This document shows, in pieces, positions 1 to 9,821 of a DNA stretch of 64,000 nucleotides. Under the pieces are notes generated by a model, which was not told the origin of the DNA, ran no database searches, and saw only the letters and a list, made by a program, of their open reading frames with translations. The translations under genes and the position numbers were made by a program. Source of the stretch: Rhodospirillales bacterium (GTDB lineage Bacteria > Pseudomonadota > Alphaproteobacteria > Reyranellales > Reyranellaceae); NCBI GenBank assembly GCA_016185145.1, contig JACPOB010000068.1, forward strand, positions 1 through 64,000, written 5' to 3'. Within the stretch, counting starts at the first letter, position 1, and each line of letters opens with the position of its first letter.

Positions 1-3000
1 GCGCTGGCCGCTGCCCTGACCGCCGCGCGCCAGCGCCATCTGCTGGCCGAGCGCATTCATGAACATCGCGTTGTTGGCGACATTGAACGTGCCGAAGTCG
101 GCATAGGGCTGGCCGCTGATCTGGTTCAGCGTGTACGGACCCTGCTGGGTATTGAGTCCGGCGAGCGCACCGATCACCGTGGCGAAGTCGCCGGTGGCGC
201 TGGCGTACGACTGATCGAGCGCAGAGCCGACCGCGCGCTGGTTCACCGTGTTGCCGCCGAAGCCCGAGAACGCCGCGCCTTGCAGGGCGAGCGTCAGGAA
301 CACGTTGTTGGCGTTGTAGCTGAGACTCGGCGTCAGGAAGGCGAAGTTGCTGGTGACGCTGGAGTAGGTGCCTGTCACGCCGCCGGTGGCGTTGAGGATG
401 GTGTAGGTCGTGCTGTTGGCGTAGTTGCCGGACGCCGCAGTCACCTGCACGGCGACGCCGTTGCTGATCGTGGCCGTGCCGGAAACGTTCATGCGATCGC
501 TCTGGCCTTGGGCGTTGGCCTCGACCGCGTAGGTGCCGCCGATATGCGCGAAGTTGCCATTGACGGTGAGCGTGCCGATGGAATTGCCCGGCGCCACCGT
601 GGCGCCGATGGCCACCAACGTACCCGTCGTGCCCGTGCCGCCCAGCATGCTGCCGCTGAACAGCGTCGTGGCGCCGGTAAGGCTGCCGTTCACCACCAAG
701 GTGCTGCCGCTGAAGACCGAGGTGCCGGCGGTAAGGGTGTTGTTGCCGGTCAGGATCAGCGTGCCGCCCTGCAGGGTCAAGGTGCCCGTGCCGCTCATGT
801 TGCCGGCGTAGGTCCCGCTGCCGGTCTGGTTGAACACGACGGCGCCGTTGTTCAGGATGTTGCCCTGCAGGCTCGCGCTGTTGCCCTGTAACGTGCTTGT
901 AGCCGCGACCGTGGTGCCGCCGGTGTAGCTGTTGACGCCAGTCAGGATCACGGTGCCGCCGCCGTTCACCAACAGGCTGCCGACACCGGACATGTTGCCG
1001 GCATAGGCGCCGGTCGTCGACTGTTGGATCGTCACTTGGGCGTTGTTGACGATGGTGCCCTGCAGGCTCGATGTGGTGCCTTGCAGGATGCCGCCGGTCA
1101 CCAAGGTCCCGCCGCTGTAGCTGTTGCTGCCGCTCAGGATCACCGTGCCGGTGCCGTTCACCAGCAGGCCGCCGGTGCCCGACATGTTGCCGGCGTAGGT
1201 GCCGTTGGTCGCCTGGTTGATCGTGACCTGGGCGTTGTTGAGAATGTTGCCCTGCAGGCTCGACGTTGTGCCCTGCAGGATGCCGGCCGACACGGTCGTG
1301 CCGCCGGTGTAGTTGTTGGTCCCGGTCAGGATGAGCGTGCCGGTGCCGATCTTGGTCAGGGTGCCGGTGCCGGTGATCACGCCGCCGAGCGCCAGCGTGT
1401 TGGCCTGGGTGTCGACCGTGCTGATGCCGGCGACCCTCATGTCGTTGCCGACGGACAGGCCGTTGGCGGCGGCCTGCAGCGTCGTGCCGGTCGAGAAGGC
1501 GAGCCCGGCAGTGCCGAGCGCGCTGTTGTTGGCGATCGCCAGGGTCCCGGCGTTGAGCTGCGTGCCGCCGGTGTAGGTGTTGGCGCCGCTCAAGGTCAGC
1601 GTCCCCGTGCCCTGCTTGATGAGGGCGCCGCCGGGGCTGCTGCTGTCGTCGATCACGCCGGCGAAGGTCGTCGAGTTCGCCGTGCCCACGACCAGGCTGT
1701 TGCCGCCGATCTGGATGGTCGAGCCCGCGACACCGACCAGATCCTTGATCGTGACGTTGCCGTTGGCAGCCGAGATGTCGAAGGTGGCGCCCGCGCCGGC
1801 CAGGTTGAGCCCACTCGACGAGGCGATGCTGCCGTTGCCCGAAAGGGTCAGCAGGGCGCCCGCCGTGATCGTGGTCGAGCCGGTGTAGGCGTTGACGCCG
1901 CTCAGGTCCTGGCCGAAACCCGGGGCGGAGATGACCAGCGAGCCGCCGGAGCCGCTGCCGATGCCGCCATCCTGGATGACGCCGCTGAAGGTCGAACCGT
2001 TGGTGATGGTGAGCGTCTTGCCGCCCAGGCTGACCGTGCCGCCGGCGAACAGCCCGCCGACGGACGCGCCCGACGTCGTCTGCGAGATGTCCAGCGTGCC
2101 GAGGACGCCGACGAAGGAGGTATTGGCGATCGACCCCGACCCGCTGAGCGCCAGGGTGGTACCGGCGTTGATCTGGGTCGGACCGGTGTAGGTGTTGACG
2201 CCGGTGAGGGTAAACGTGCCGCCGCCGGCGACCGTGAGGCCGGAGCTGGCGCCGCTGCCGGCAATGACGCCGGCGAAGGTGCCCGAGGCATTGGTGAGGA
2301 CGAGCCCGTCATTCAGCTGCACGGTGCCGGCGCCAGCCAGGTTGCGGATGGCGGTGAAGCCGACGTTGCCCGTGATGTCGAACGTGGCGCCGCTCGCGAC
2401 CGTCACGCCGCTCGAGCTCGAGATGTCGCCGCCGGCCAGAGCCAGCGTGCCGCTGTCGATCGCCGTGGCGCCGCTGTAACCGTTGGCGCCCGAGAAGGTC
2501 ACCGTCCCGCCGCCGCTCACCACCACGGTGCCGCTGCCCGATATGTTGCCGGCATAGGTGCCGTTGCCGGCCTGATCGAAGGCGACGTTGGCGTTGTTGG
2601 TGATGTCGTCCTGCAGGCTGGTGGTGTTGCCCTGGAGGGTGCCGCCCAACACCGTCGTGCCGCCCGAGTAGGCGTTGTTGCCGGCCAGGATCAGGGTGCC
2701 GGCGCCGTCCTTGGTGAGCGAACCGGTGCCGATGCTGATAGCGCGGGAGATGATGGTGTTGCCTGCGCCTCCAACGGTGAGATTCTGACCGAGTCCCGCG
2801 ATGCTGCTACCGAGGGTGAGTGTGCCCGCGTCGGAGTTGATGCGGGCTGCACTGCTCAGCGTGATCGGCCCGCCGTAAACGTTGTTGCCGGAGACATTGC
2901 GCAGCGCGCCGCTGTCGGCGATGCCGGTGCCGTTCAACGTCAAGGCTTCGGGGCCGACGACGACGCTTCCGCCAATGCCTTGCTGGAGTTCCAGCGCCGC

Positions 3001-3807
3001 GCCGTTGCCGACCGTTGTTCCGCCAGCGCCGGTGCCAAGCGCATTGCCATTCCGGATGTTGAGGACGCCTGCGGAGATCGTCGTACTGCCCTGGTAGAAG
3101 CTCGCATTCGTGAGAGTGAGCGTACCCGTTCCGTCCTTGGTAAGGGTGCCGGTACCGGTGGCGATGACGCCGGAGACGGTGGTGTTGCCTGCGCCGCCCA
3201 CGGCGAGGTTCTGTCCAACCGCGGTGACGTTGATATTGCCGAGCGTGAGCACGCCGCTATCGGAATTGATACGGACTGCGCTGTTCAGGGTGATGGCGCC
3301 GCCGTAGCTGTTGTTGCCCGAGATATTGCGTAAAGCGCCGCCCCCGCCGATGCCGGTGCCGTTCAACAGCAGAGCTTCGGCTCCGACCGTGATGTTGCCT
3401 TGTATTTCGAGTGCCGCCCCGCTGGATACGATCGTTCCGCTGGCGACGGCGCCGCCGCCCGTGGCGCCAAGGGCGGTATTGTTCTGGATGTTGAGGGCGC
3501 CGCTCAGGATCGTTGTCTGGTTGCTGTAGATGTTGGCGCCGGTGACGACGAGCGTTCCGGCGCCGGCCTTCTGAAGTGGGGGCGTGGGATTGCTGTCAAA
3601 GATGAAGCCGGACTGCGTCGCGGTTCCCGTGGCGACCTGGAGCTGCGTGAGTTGCGAAACGTCGATTGGAGCCGTCCTGACTTCCCCGTCCGCGTAGGTG
3701 ATGATTTGTTGTGCCCTGGGCGCCTGGACGGTCGAGACCAAGCTCAGGAGAGCCCCCGACACGGTCGTCAGGACGAGACGGGTAGGCGCACCTCGGAAAG
3801 GGATCAT
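1..3807 (-). CDS. Autotransporter with PATR repeats (3' end beyond window)
   Basis: A single minus-strand frame is open from the ATG at 3807 to the left edge, giving at least 1269 residues. The start MIPFRGAPTRL is followed by a hydrophobic stretch and a possible AQA-type cleavage region, fitting a Sec signal. From about residue 75 the protein consists of at least twelve copies of the autotransporter-associated beta-strand motif, of the form GTLTLTG.N.YTGGT...G.L, spaced 60-100 residues apart. The last visible segment (GQPYADFGTFNVANNAMFMN and a Gly/Gln-rich stretch) resembles the linker just before a C-terminal outer-membrane barrel, which would lie outside the window. Known members are type V secreted surface proteins whose passenger forms a beta-helix. 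Ligand or substrate cannot be told. The alternating repeats also make the opposite strand open for 2.3 kb, which is an artefact. Confidence 0.9.
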   Translation of the reverse strand, partial: MIPFRGAPTRLVLTTVSGALLSLVSTVQAPRAQQIITYADGEVRTAPIDVSQLTQLQVATGTATQSGFIFDSNPTPPLQKAGAGTLVVTGANIYSNQTTILSGALNIQNNTALGATGGGAVASGTIVSSGAALEIQGNITVGAEALLLNGTGIGGGGALRNISGNNSYGGAITLNSAVRINSDSGVLTLGNINVTAVGQNLAVGGAGNTTVSGVIATGTGTLTKDGTGTLTLTNASFYQGSTTISAGVLNIRNGNALGTGAGGTTVGNGAALELQQGIGGSVVVGPEALTLNGTGIADSGALRNVSGNNVYGGPITLSSAARINSDAGTLTLGSSIAGLGQNLTVGGAGNTIISRAISIGTGSLTKDGAGTLILAGNNAYSGGTTVLGGTLQGNTTSLQDDITNNANVAFDQAGNGTYAGNISGSGTVVVSGGGTVTFSGANGYSGATAIDSGTLALAGGDISSSSGVTVASGATFDITGNVGFTAIRNLAGAGTVQLNDGLVLTNASGTFAGVIAGSGASSGLTVAGGGTFTLTGVNTYTGPTQINAGTTLALSGSGSIANTSFVGVLGTLDISQTTSGASVGGLFAGGTVSLGGKTLTITNGSTFSGVIQDGGIGSGSGGSLVISAPGFGQDLSGVNAYTGSTTITAGALLTLSGNGSIASSSGLNLAGAGATFDISAANGNVTIKDLVGVAGSTIQIGGNSLVVGTANSTTFAGVIDDSSSPGGALIKQGTGTLTLSGANTYTGGTQLNAGTLAIANNSALGTAGLAFSTGTTLQAAANGLSVGNDMRVAGISTVDTQANTLALGGVITGTGTLTKIGTGTLILTGTNNYTGGTTVSAGILQGTTSSLQGNILNNAQVTINQATNGTYAGNMSGTGGLLVNGTGTVILSGSNSYSGGTLVTGGILQGTTSSLQGTIVNNAQVTIQQSTTGAYAGNMSGVGSLLVNGGGTVILTGVNSYTGGTTVAATSTLQGNSASLQGNILNNGAVVFNQTGSGTYAGNMSGTGTLTLQGGTLILTGNNTLTAGTSVFSGSTLVVNGSLTGATTLFSGSMLGGTGTTGTLVAIGATVAPGNSIGTLTVNGNFAHIGGTYAVEANAQGQSDRMNVSGTATISNGVAVQVTAASGNYANSTTYTILNATGGVTGTYSSVTSNFAFLTPSLSYNANNVFLTLALQGAAFSGFGGNTVNQRAVGSALDQSYASATGDFATVIGALAGLNTQQGPYTLNQISGQPYADFGTFNVANNAMFMNALGQQMALARGGQGSGQR

Positions 3808-4130
3808 ATGCAACTCGCGTTGAAGCCGCTGGGCGAAAGAGTGTCAACTCTTTCAACGGGTACAATCCACTCATGCCAGCTGAACGGATGGTGAGCACCG
3901 CCCTCGGCCGCCATCTCCTGGGAAAACCTGTCAGGTCCCAGGCCGCCATTCACGATCACCGCACAGGCGCACGCGCTCGCCTGGAGCAGGGCCTTCAGCA
4001 GGCTCTCGCGATCGATCGTGGTGCCCCAATGAACCGTGGGGCAGACCTCGCCGAGAAGCCGGGCCAGGTTGGTGTCGATGGTTTTAGCGCTGAGGATTTC
4101 GTCATCGGTGCGAAGGACTTGCAGGCGCAT
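3804..4130 (-). pseudogene. Truncated CinA N-terminal (MoCF-like) domain fragment
   Basis: This 108-residue frame begins with segments typical of the CinA/molybdopterin-binding domain: EILSAKTIDTN, LARLLGE, a TTIDRESLLKALLQA helix and VIVNGGLGPD (family: EIL.G.t.DTN...; v.tGGLGPT.DD.T.E). After GGLGPD the resemblance stops, and the last ~35 residues are unrelated, so the domain is cut roughly in half. The frame is also open upstream to about 4239 without a better start. Its TGA overlaps the autotransporter ATG (ATGA at 3804-3807), which could allow translational coupling or be chance. I read it as a gene remnant. A short expressed protein coupled to the autotransporter is the alternative. Confidence 0.5.
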
Positions 4131-4312
4131 GTTCAGCCGATTATCGGCTAATGTCGCTCCGAAATCGAGGGACAGACTTTCGTGGCACTGACCGTCGGCA
4201 AGCCGCGCGAAGCCGGTCCAACCAGAAGGCGCCCCAGCTCACTATGTCTCAGCGGCACTCAGCGGGCGCCGCCCCCGGCGACGCCTCCCCTTTTTGCTTC
4301 ATGCCGTGCGCT

Positions 4313-5653
4313 CTAGTTGCGCATGAAGCCTTCGAGTTCGCCGGACGCCCAGGCCAGCGTGTTCTCCAGCGGCTCGCCTTTGAAGTAGCGGACCGCCATC
4401 TGGGTTTGGATAGCCTGAGTGTTGATCTGCTCAGCGATCTTGTGCGGCGCCGGCGCCGCAGCGACGGACAGGATCTGATGATTGTGCGGGTTTGGATAGT
4501 GATAGAGCGTGCCCTTCGGCGGCCCTTCCTCGGCCCAGGTCTTGAAGGTCGTCAGCTTCTCGAATGACGGTAGATCGTAGCCTCCCGAGGCGATCACCAT
4601 CTTCTCGGCCGAGTCGGCCGTCGACAGATGCATCAGCAGGCTCTTGGCGGCAGACTGGTTCTTGCTGAAGTTCCAGATGCCCCAGAAGAACGGCACGAAC
4701 GGCGCGAAGCGGCCCTTGGGACCCGCCGGGAAACCGTGCGTCCAGCACTGCTCGGCGACCTTCGGCGCGTCGCGCTTGGCGACCGCCCATGCGCTTGGCG
4801 GGTTCATGATCAGCGAGCCCTGGCCGGCGATCAGGAACTTGTTGTTCGAGGCGTCGTCCCACGCCGCCACATCGGCCGGCAGGAACTGCATCAGCTTCTT
4901 GTAGTAGTCGAGCGCCTGGCGGACGGGATCGCTCTTCACCCTGATCTCGCCCTTGGAGTCGATCAACACTGCGCCGAAGGAATGGAAGATCGCACCGATG
5001 GTATCGACACTGTCTCCCGTCGAGCCGACTCCGATGCCGAACGGGTTTCCTCCCTTGTGGCAGGCTTCCGCCGCCTTGAGGAAAGTATCGAGAGTCCAGT
5101 TGTCGGCCTTGGGCGGTTCACCGGCAGGATACATAGCCTGCACGTCGATGCCTGCATGCTTCTTCATCAGGTCGATGCGCGAGCACGGGCCCTTGATCTG
5201 GCTGCCCGCCGTTGCCGGCACCGCAAGCCATTTTCCGCCGACCTTGCCGAGATATTCGACGGTGCCGTTGACCGCACCGTTCGCCTTGATCAGCTCGGCC
5301 ATCAGGTCATTGACCGGCATCAGTTGCTCGGCATAGCGCGCCGGCCAGAAAGAGACTTGAGCGAGGATGTCGTGGCCGGACTTGGCCTGTGCCTCGGCGG
5401 CGACAGTGAGCAGCAGCTTGTTGCCCTGCGTGGTGATGAAGTCGATCTGGACCTCGACCTTTTCCTTCTCCGCCCACTGCTTGATCAGTGCCTCCATGGC
5501 GGCATTGGCGCCCGGCACCCAGTGATCCCACAAGCCGACGGCGAGCTTGCCCGCGGCATGGGCGCCGCGCACGAACGGTGCGCTGACAAGAGCCGCCGAC
5601 ATCGCGGCGGTACCGGAAACGAAACGACGACGGGCAAACGCTTCTTGAGTCAT
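4313..5653 (-). CDS. ABC transporter extracellular solute-binding protein (family 1, sugar-type)
   Basis: A 446-residue protein with an RRRF twin-arginine-like signal peptide (cleavage near AHAAG, residue ~34). The mature part has the layout of family 1 binding proteins: an early GLWDHWVPGANAAM segment, a central LVPAT/AGSQIKG hinge region, and C-terminal FFWGIWNFSKN and AEKMVIASGG segments. It should deliver a sugar or glycerol-phosphate-like solute to an ABC permease from the periplasm. GAGGAAAC lies just before the ATG. No permease or ATPase gene is adjacent, so it is an orphan that must share a transporter encoded elsewhere. The ligand is unknown. Confidence 0.85.
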   Translation of the reverse strand: MTQEAFARRRFVSGTAAMSAALVSAPFVRGAHAAGKLAVGLWDHWVPGANAAMEALIKQWAEKEKVEVQIDFITTQGNKLLLTVAAEAQAKSGHDILAQVSFWPARYAEQLMPVNDLMAELIKANGAVNGTVEYLGKVGGKWLAVPATAGSQIKGPCSRIDLMKKHAGIDVQAMYPAGEPPKADNWTLDTFLKAAEACHKGGNPFGIGVGSTGDSVDTIGAIFHSFGAVLIDSKGEIRVKSDPVRQALDYYKKLMQFLPADVAAWDDASNNKFLIAGQGSLIMNPPSAWAVAKRDAPKVAEQCWTHGFPAGPKGRFAPFVPFFWGIWNFSKNQSAAKSLLMHLSTADSAEKMVIASGGYDLPSFEKLTTFKTWAEEGPPKGTLYHYPNPHNHQILSVAAAPAPHKIAEQINTQAIQTQMAVRYFKGEPLENTLAWASGELEGFMRN

Positions 5654-5770
5654 CTGTTTCCTCCTTATCTCTATTCTTGGTCTCCTAAGGGCAGGCAGAA
5701 AGGTTGGCGGTCCGCTTCAGGCGGACATGAGCGCACTAGCACCGAGAATCCAAATGCCTGATACGGACCT

Positions 5771-5845
5771 GCTGTCATCCCGAGCGTAGCGAGGGACCTT
5801 TTCCTGCGGCCTCAAGAGGCCCCTCGCTACGCTCGGGGTGACAGC
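5771..5845. repeat. Inverted repeat of the CGAGCGTAGCGAGGG type
   Basis: The arms 5771-5795 and 5821-5845 are complementary at 24 of 25 positions, around a 25-base loop. It lies in the 313-base spacer between two minus-strand genes and may act as a transcription terminator for the hydrolase gene or be a REP-like element. The rest of the spacer 5654-5966 shows no gene. Confidence 0.7.
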
Positions 5846-5966
5846 CACGACTCACCCTTCAGTGATAGTCGGTACTAGAGGCTGGCTGTCACTTCCCAAG
5901 TCTGACTCAAAGCTTTACGCAGGTGCCTGATGGCCGGCACGAAACCGGCCAGACATTGAAAGCCTG

Positions 5967-7214
5967 TTACCGCGCAGCTTCCACAAGCTGATAGGCGTCT
6001 TGCTCGAACGCGTCGTAGACGCTCAACGCCTTGCTGTCGGCGAACGGCAGGTACTGCATCATGATGACGCCGGCGATGCCGCGCACGGGATCGATCCAGA
6101 AATACGTGTTGTTGATGCCGCCCCAACTCAGGCTGCCGGGCGACCGTTTGCCGGGGAGCTGATCGGCCGTGATGAGGAAGCCCAATCCCCACTTGTCGCG
6201 GCCGTCCGCGATGAAGGTGAAGTCGGCGCTACGAGGCAGGGCACTCTTGAGCGCGGGCACCGAGATCGCACCGATGTGGTTCTGGCCCATCAGCGTGACC
6301 GTCTCGGCTTTGAGCACCCGCGCCCCGTCCAGCGCGCCGCCGTTGAGCAGCATGCGCATGAAGCGCCCGTAGTCGCTCGCGGTCGAAGCGAGCCCGCCGC
6401 CGCCGATCGGCGACGCTATGGTGAGCCCGGGCTGGGGCTTTTGAAGTTCGATGGCGCCGTCCATGCGCTCGCCGGCGCGCTGCTGTTGCGCGACGAGGCG
6501 CGGCCCCTTTGCCTCCGGCACGTTGTAGGACGTGTCGTCCATCTTGAGCGGGGCAAAGATACGCTGGCGGAAGTAGTCCTCGAGCTTCTGGCCAGACAAC
6601 ACCTCGACCAGCCTGCCGACCACGTCGGTGCTCGTGCTGTAGTGCCAGCGCTCGCCCGGATCGAACAGCAGCGGTCCGCCGAACGGATAGGTTTCGCCAT
6701 TGCGCGGCTTGAAATCGCGCCAGATCGCGCTCGTGAACGGATAGGCCAATCCAGACGTGTGCGTCAGGAAGTGCCTGACTGTCGCCGGCTTCGATGCCGG
6801 ACGAAGCTGATAGGCTCCGGTCGCCGCATCGAACGATTCGAAGACTTTCAGGCCCGCCAGCTCCGGCAGGTATTTTTCGGCGGGATCATCGAGACCGAGG
6901 CGGCCGTGCTCGACGAGTTGCATCAATGCCAGCGAAGTGATCGGCTTGGTCATCGAGGCGATGCGAAACAGTGCGTCGGTCGTGAGCGAGCGCCCGGTCG
7001 CAACGTCCGCCATACCGAAGGCGCCCTGATAAAGCACGCGCTCGCGATCGGTTATCAGCGCGACCACGCCCGGCACGTCCTTGCGCTCGACCGCCCCGCG
7101 CAGGCTTGCATCGAGGGCTGCACTCCCAGGTGAATTCTGGGCGATCGCGGGGTCGGCCAACGCAGCAAGCACGGTACTCATCGCCAAGACAATTCCGATG
7201 GTCCTTCGCTTCAT
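5967..7214 (-). CDS. Serine hydrolase, beta-lactamase/penicillin-binding (class C-like)
   Basis: A 415-residue exported hydrolase starting at MKRRTIGIV, chosen because AGGGAGG precedes this ATG by about 7 bases; the frame is open 32 codons further upstream. A signal peptide ends near IAQN. SxxK is present as SMTK in LFRIASMTKPI, the YxN position reads HYSTS, and the third motif (HxG in beta-lactamases) appears as SWGGINN. Such proteins are periplasmic esterases, D-aminopeptidases or carboxypeptidase-like enzymes; true beta-lactamase activity is unlikely to be predictable. The substrate is unknown. The gene stands alone, with the next minus-strand gene 144 bases upstream. Confidence 0.85.
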   Translation of the reverse strand: MKRRTIGIVLAMSTVLAALADPAIAQNSPGSAALDASLRGAVERKDVPGVVALITDRERVLYQGAFGMADVATGRSLTTDALFRIASMTKPITSLALMQLVEHGRLGLDDPAEKYLPELAGLKVFESFDAATGAYQLRPASKPATVRHFLTHTSGLAYPFTSAIWRDFKPRNGETYPFGGPLLFDPGERWHYSTSTDVVGRLVEVLSGQKLEDYFRQRIFAPLKMDDTSYNVPEAKGPRLVAQQQRAGERMDGAIELQKPQPGLTIASPIGGGGLASTASDYGRFMRMLLNGGALDGARVLKAETVTLMGQNHIGAISVPALKSALPRSADFTFIADGRDKWGLGFLITADQLPGKRSPGSLSWGGINNTYFWIDPVRGIAGVIMMQYLPFADSKALSVYDAFEQDAYQLVEAAR

Positions 7215-7358
7215 GAAAGCCTCCCTATTGAGCATCGCCCGGGCAACGCCGCGCAACTCACTTCCGAGGCCAGACTTGTCTTTTAGGCGATGTGAGACTA
7301 GCACTTGCAAGCCGTCCAGTCTCGCATTGTCGAAATCGCGAACGCGGCGCTCCGCGTG

Positions 7359-7673
7359 CTATCGGTACTCAGCCTCCGAGGGCGCGATCATCGTGCCGCG
7401 GACTACGACCGCCTTCCGGCCGACGAACCAATCGGCCGGCAAGTTGCCCCAGGCCGGGTAGTGAGGCGCTGCGCGGTGCGCCTCGAGCGCTGCATCATCC
7501 CGGTACACCTCGTAGAAGTAGATCGTGTTCGGGTCGCTGTCGTCCTGGAAGACGTCGAACCGCAGGCAGCCCGGCTCGTCCTCGCGAGACCCGCGCCCGT
7601 CCTCGAGTGCGCCCTTCAGGATCCGGTCACGGTACTCCGGCTTCATGCGGACCGTCACGAACAGCGCTCTCAT
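7359..7673 (-). CDS. Antibiotic biosynthesis monooxygenase (ABM) domain protein
   Basis: A 104-residue single-domain protein. It has the ferredoxin-like ABM pattern: RALFVTVRMKPEYRDRILK at the start, DEPGCLRFDVFQD in the middle, and FYEVYRDDAALEAH followed by HYPAW. Members form dimers and include quinol monooxygenases of the YgiN type and heme-degrading enzymes, but many have no known substrate. It is transcribed away from the PQQ dehydrogenase gene, with 113 bases between the two starts, so the two may share a promoter region. Confidence 0.85.
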   Translation of the reverse strand: MRALFVTVRMKPEYRDRILKGALEDGRGSREDEPGCLRFDVFQDDSDPNTIYFYEVYRDDAALEAHRAAPHYPAWGNLPADWFVGRKAVVVRGTMIAPSEAEYR

Positions 7674-7786
7674 GCCAGGTTCTCCTTCGGTTGTAGCGAT
7701 GGAGAGATTGCCCGAACGCGACTACACTGGCCAACGCGAGGTTTGCAGGCGCGAGCTGCGCTTGGACCAGCGCTTGGGGGCCAGCA

Positions 7787-9784
7787 ATGATTTTGCGATC
7801 GCTTGCGTTGGCGCTAGTCGTCGTCGTTCTTGCCTCTCAGTCCTCCGCCCAGCAGCTGCCCGGAGCGGGCAAGGCGGCCGAAGCGGCGCTGCGCCGCGGG
7901 GAATGGCCGGCCTACGCCGGCACCAATGGATCCTTGCGCTGGTCGCCGCTCGACCTGATCAACAAGGACAATGCCGGCAAGCTCGAGGTGGTGTGGCGCT
8001 GGCGGTCGCTGGATCACGATTTGCGCGCGACCGGGATCAAGGCGTCCGCGCCGTTCAGCCACGAGTCGACTCCGATCATGATCGGCCGGACCCTGTACAC
8101 CAGCACGTCGCTGTCCCAGATCGCGGCGATCGATGCCGCGACCGGCAAGACCCAATGGGTCTTCGATCCGCGCGCCTACGACACGACCGAACAGCCGGCC
8201 AATCTCGGCTGGACCAACATGGGCGTCGCCTACTGGAAGGGCGACGACGACGAACGCATCCTGATCCTCACGGGCGATGCGTTCCTGGTCGCGGTGGATG
8301 CGCGAACCGGCCGGCCGGTCGAGACCTTCGGCGGCAACGGCCGAATCGATCTCACCCTGGGACTTCATCGGCCCTTCCCCCGCCAGGTCTACTCCAGCCA
8401 GGCGCCGCCGCTGGTCGTCGGCGACGTCGTGATCGTCGGTTCGTCGATCTGGGATTTCTGGCCCAACCATCTTCCGGCGCCGGGCGATGTCCGCGGCTTC
8501 GATGTGCGCACCGGAAAGCTGCTGTGGACGTTCCACACCGTCCCGCAAGCGGGCGAGCCGGGGGTGGAGACCTGGGAGCAGGACTCCTGGCGGCGCACCG
8601 GCAACACCAACGTCTGGGCGCCGATGAGCGCGGACGAAGAGCTGGGATACGTCTACCTTCCCGTCAGCACGCCCTCCAACGACTACTATGGCGGCCATCG
8701 GCCGGGCGACGGGCTGTACGGCGAGAGCCTCGTCTGCCTCGACGCCAGGACGGGCCGCAAGGTCTGGCACTTCCAGATCGTGCGACATGGCCTGTGGGAC
8801 TACGACCTGCCGGCGGCGCCGAACCTGGTCGACATCGTCGTCGATGGCCGGCCGGTCAAGGCGGTGGCGCAGGTCACCAAGCAGAACTTCGTCTTCGTTT
8901 TCGACCGCGTCACCGGCGAGCCCGTCTGGCCGATCGAGGACCGGCCCGTGCCGCCCTCCTCGGTCAAGGGCGAGCGCGCGGCGGCGACGCAGCCCTTCCC
9001 GACGCGGCCGGCGCCCATCGACATCCAGGGTCTCCGGGAAGAGGACCTGGTCGACTTCACGCCGGAGGTCCGCGCGGAGGCCGTCGAGATCCTGAGCCGC
9101 TACGACCATGGCCCGCTCTACACGCCGCCGACCGAGCGCGGCACCGCCACCAATCCCGGCATCGGCGGCGGCGCCAACTGGCCGGGCGCGGCCGTCGATC
9201 CGGAAACAGGCCTGCTCTATGTCGAGACGCATCGCGTGCCGTTCGTCATCGCCTTGCGCCGGCCGATGCCCTTCGAGCAGGAATACGACTACATCGGCAG
9301 CCCCCGCCCCTTGTTTGGTCCGCGCGGCCTTCCGATCCTGAAGCCGCCCTACTCCAGCCTGGTCGCGATCGACATGAACACTGGCGAGCAGCGCTGGCGG
9401 GTTCCCCTGGGCATCGGCCCGACCGACAATCCCATCGTCCGGTCGTTGGGCATCAAGGAGCGTCTCGGCAATCCCTATACCAAGGGCTGGGCCTTGGTGA
9501 CCCGGTCCCTGCTGTTCGCCGTTCAATCCGGCGTTCTCGGAGGTGTATTGCCGTCATCGACGGGCTTCGGACGCACCTACAGCCTGACCGAACATGACAC
9601 CAACCTCTGGACCTACGACAAGGCGACAGGCGAGCTGCTGGCGGAAATTCCCGTGGGCAGCAACGCCAGCGGCGCGCCGATGACGTATCTGCTCGACGGC
9701 CGGCAGTACATCGTGTTTCCCGTGGGCGGCGGTCGGAACCTTCCCGAGGAACTGGTCGCCGTCGGCTTGCGGGCAACTCCTTGA
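7787..9784 (+). CDS. PQQ-dependent (quinoprotein glucose-type) dehydrogenase
   Basis: A 665-residue protein with an N-terminal signal peptide (LALALVVVVLASQSSAQQ). It shows the repeated blades of an eight-bladed quinoprotein propeller: EWPAYAGTNGSLRWSPLD at the start, then repeats such as AAIDAATGKTQWVFD, FDVRTGKLLWTFH, LDARTGRKVWHFQ and AIDMNTGEQRWRVP. The motif DYDLPAAPNLVDI and the terminal VFPVGGGR are usual for soluble or periplasmic members of the glucose/alcohol dehydrogenase group. It would oxidise an alcohol or sugar in the periplasm using PQQ. No cytochrome c domain or membrane anchor region is seen. Substrate unknown; no pqq genes in the window. Confidence 0.88.
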   Translation: MILRSLALALVVVVLASQSSAQQLPGAGKAAEAALRRGEWPAYAGTNGSLRWSPLDLINKDNAGKLEVVWRWRSLDHDLRATGIKASAPFSHESTPIMIGRTLYTSTSLSQIAAIDAATGKTQWVFDPRAYDTTEQPANLGWTNMGVAYWKGDDDERILILTGDAFLVAVDARTGRPVETFGGNGRIDLTLGLHRPFPRQVYSSQAPPLVVGDVVIVGSSIWDFWPNHLPAPGDVRGFDVRTGKLLWTFHTVPQAGEPGVETWEQDSWRRTGNTNVWAPMSADEELGYVYLPVSTPSNDYYGGHRPGDGLYGESLVCLDARTGRKVWHFQIVRHGLWDYDLPAAPNLVDIVVDGRPVKAVAQVTKQNFVFVFDRVTGEPVWPIEDRPVPPSSVKGERAAATQPFPTRPAPIDIQGLREEDLVDFTPEVRAEAVEILSRYDHGPLYTPPTERGTATNPGIGGGANWPGAAVDPETGLLYVETHRVPFVIALRRPMPFEQEYDYIGSPRPLFGPRGLPILKPPYSSLVAIDMNTGEQRWRVPLGIGPTDNPIVRSLGIKERLGNPYTKGWALVTRSLLFAVQSGVLGGVLPSSTGFGRTYSLTEHDTNLWTYDKATGELLAEIPVGSNASGAPMTYLLDGRQYIVFPVGGGRNLPEELVAVGLRATP

Positions 9785-9821
9785 GGACTTTGCAGTCGGA
9801 ACGACGGAAGCGAGCCTTCGG

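Noticed and set aside
1024..3333. Open + strand frame of 769 codons with several shorter + frames beside it
   Set aside because: It is antisense to the autotransporter repeats. The minus frame has a signal peptide and family motifs, while the + frame is a monotonous Ala/Gly/Asp/Arg text.
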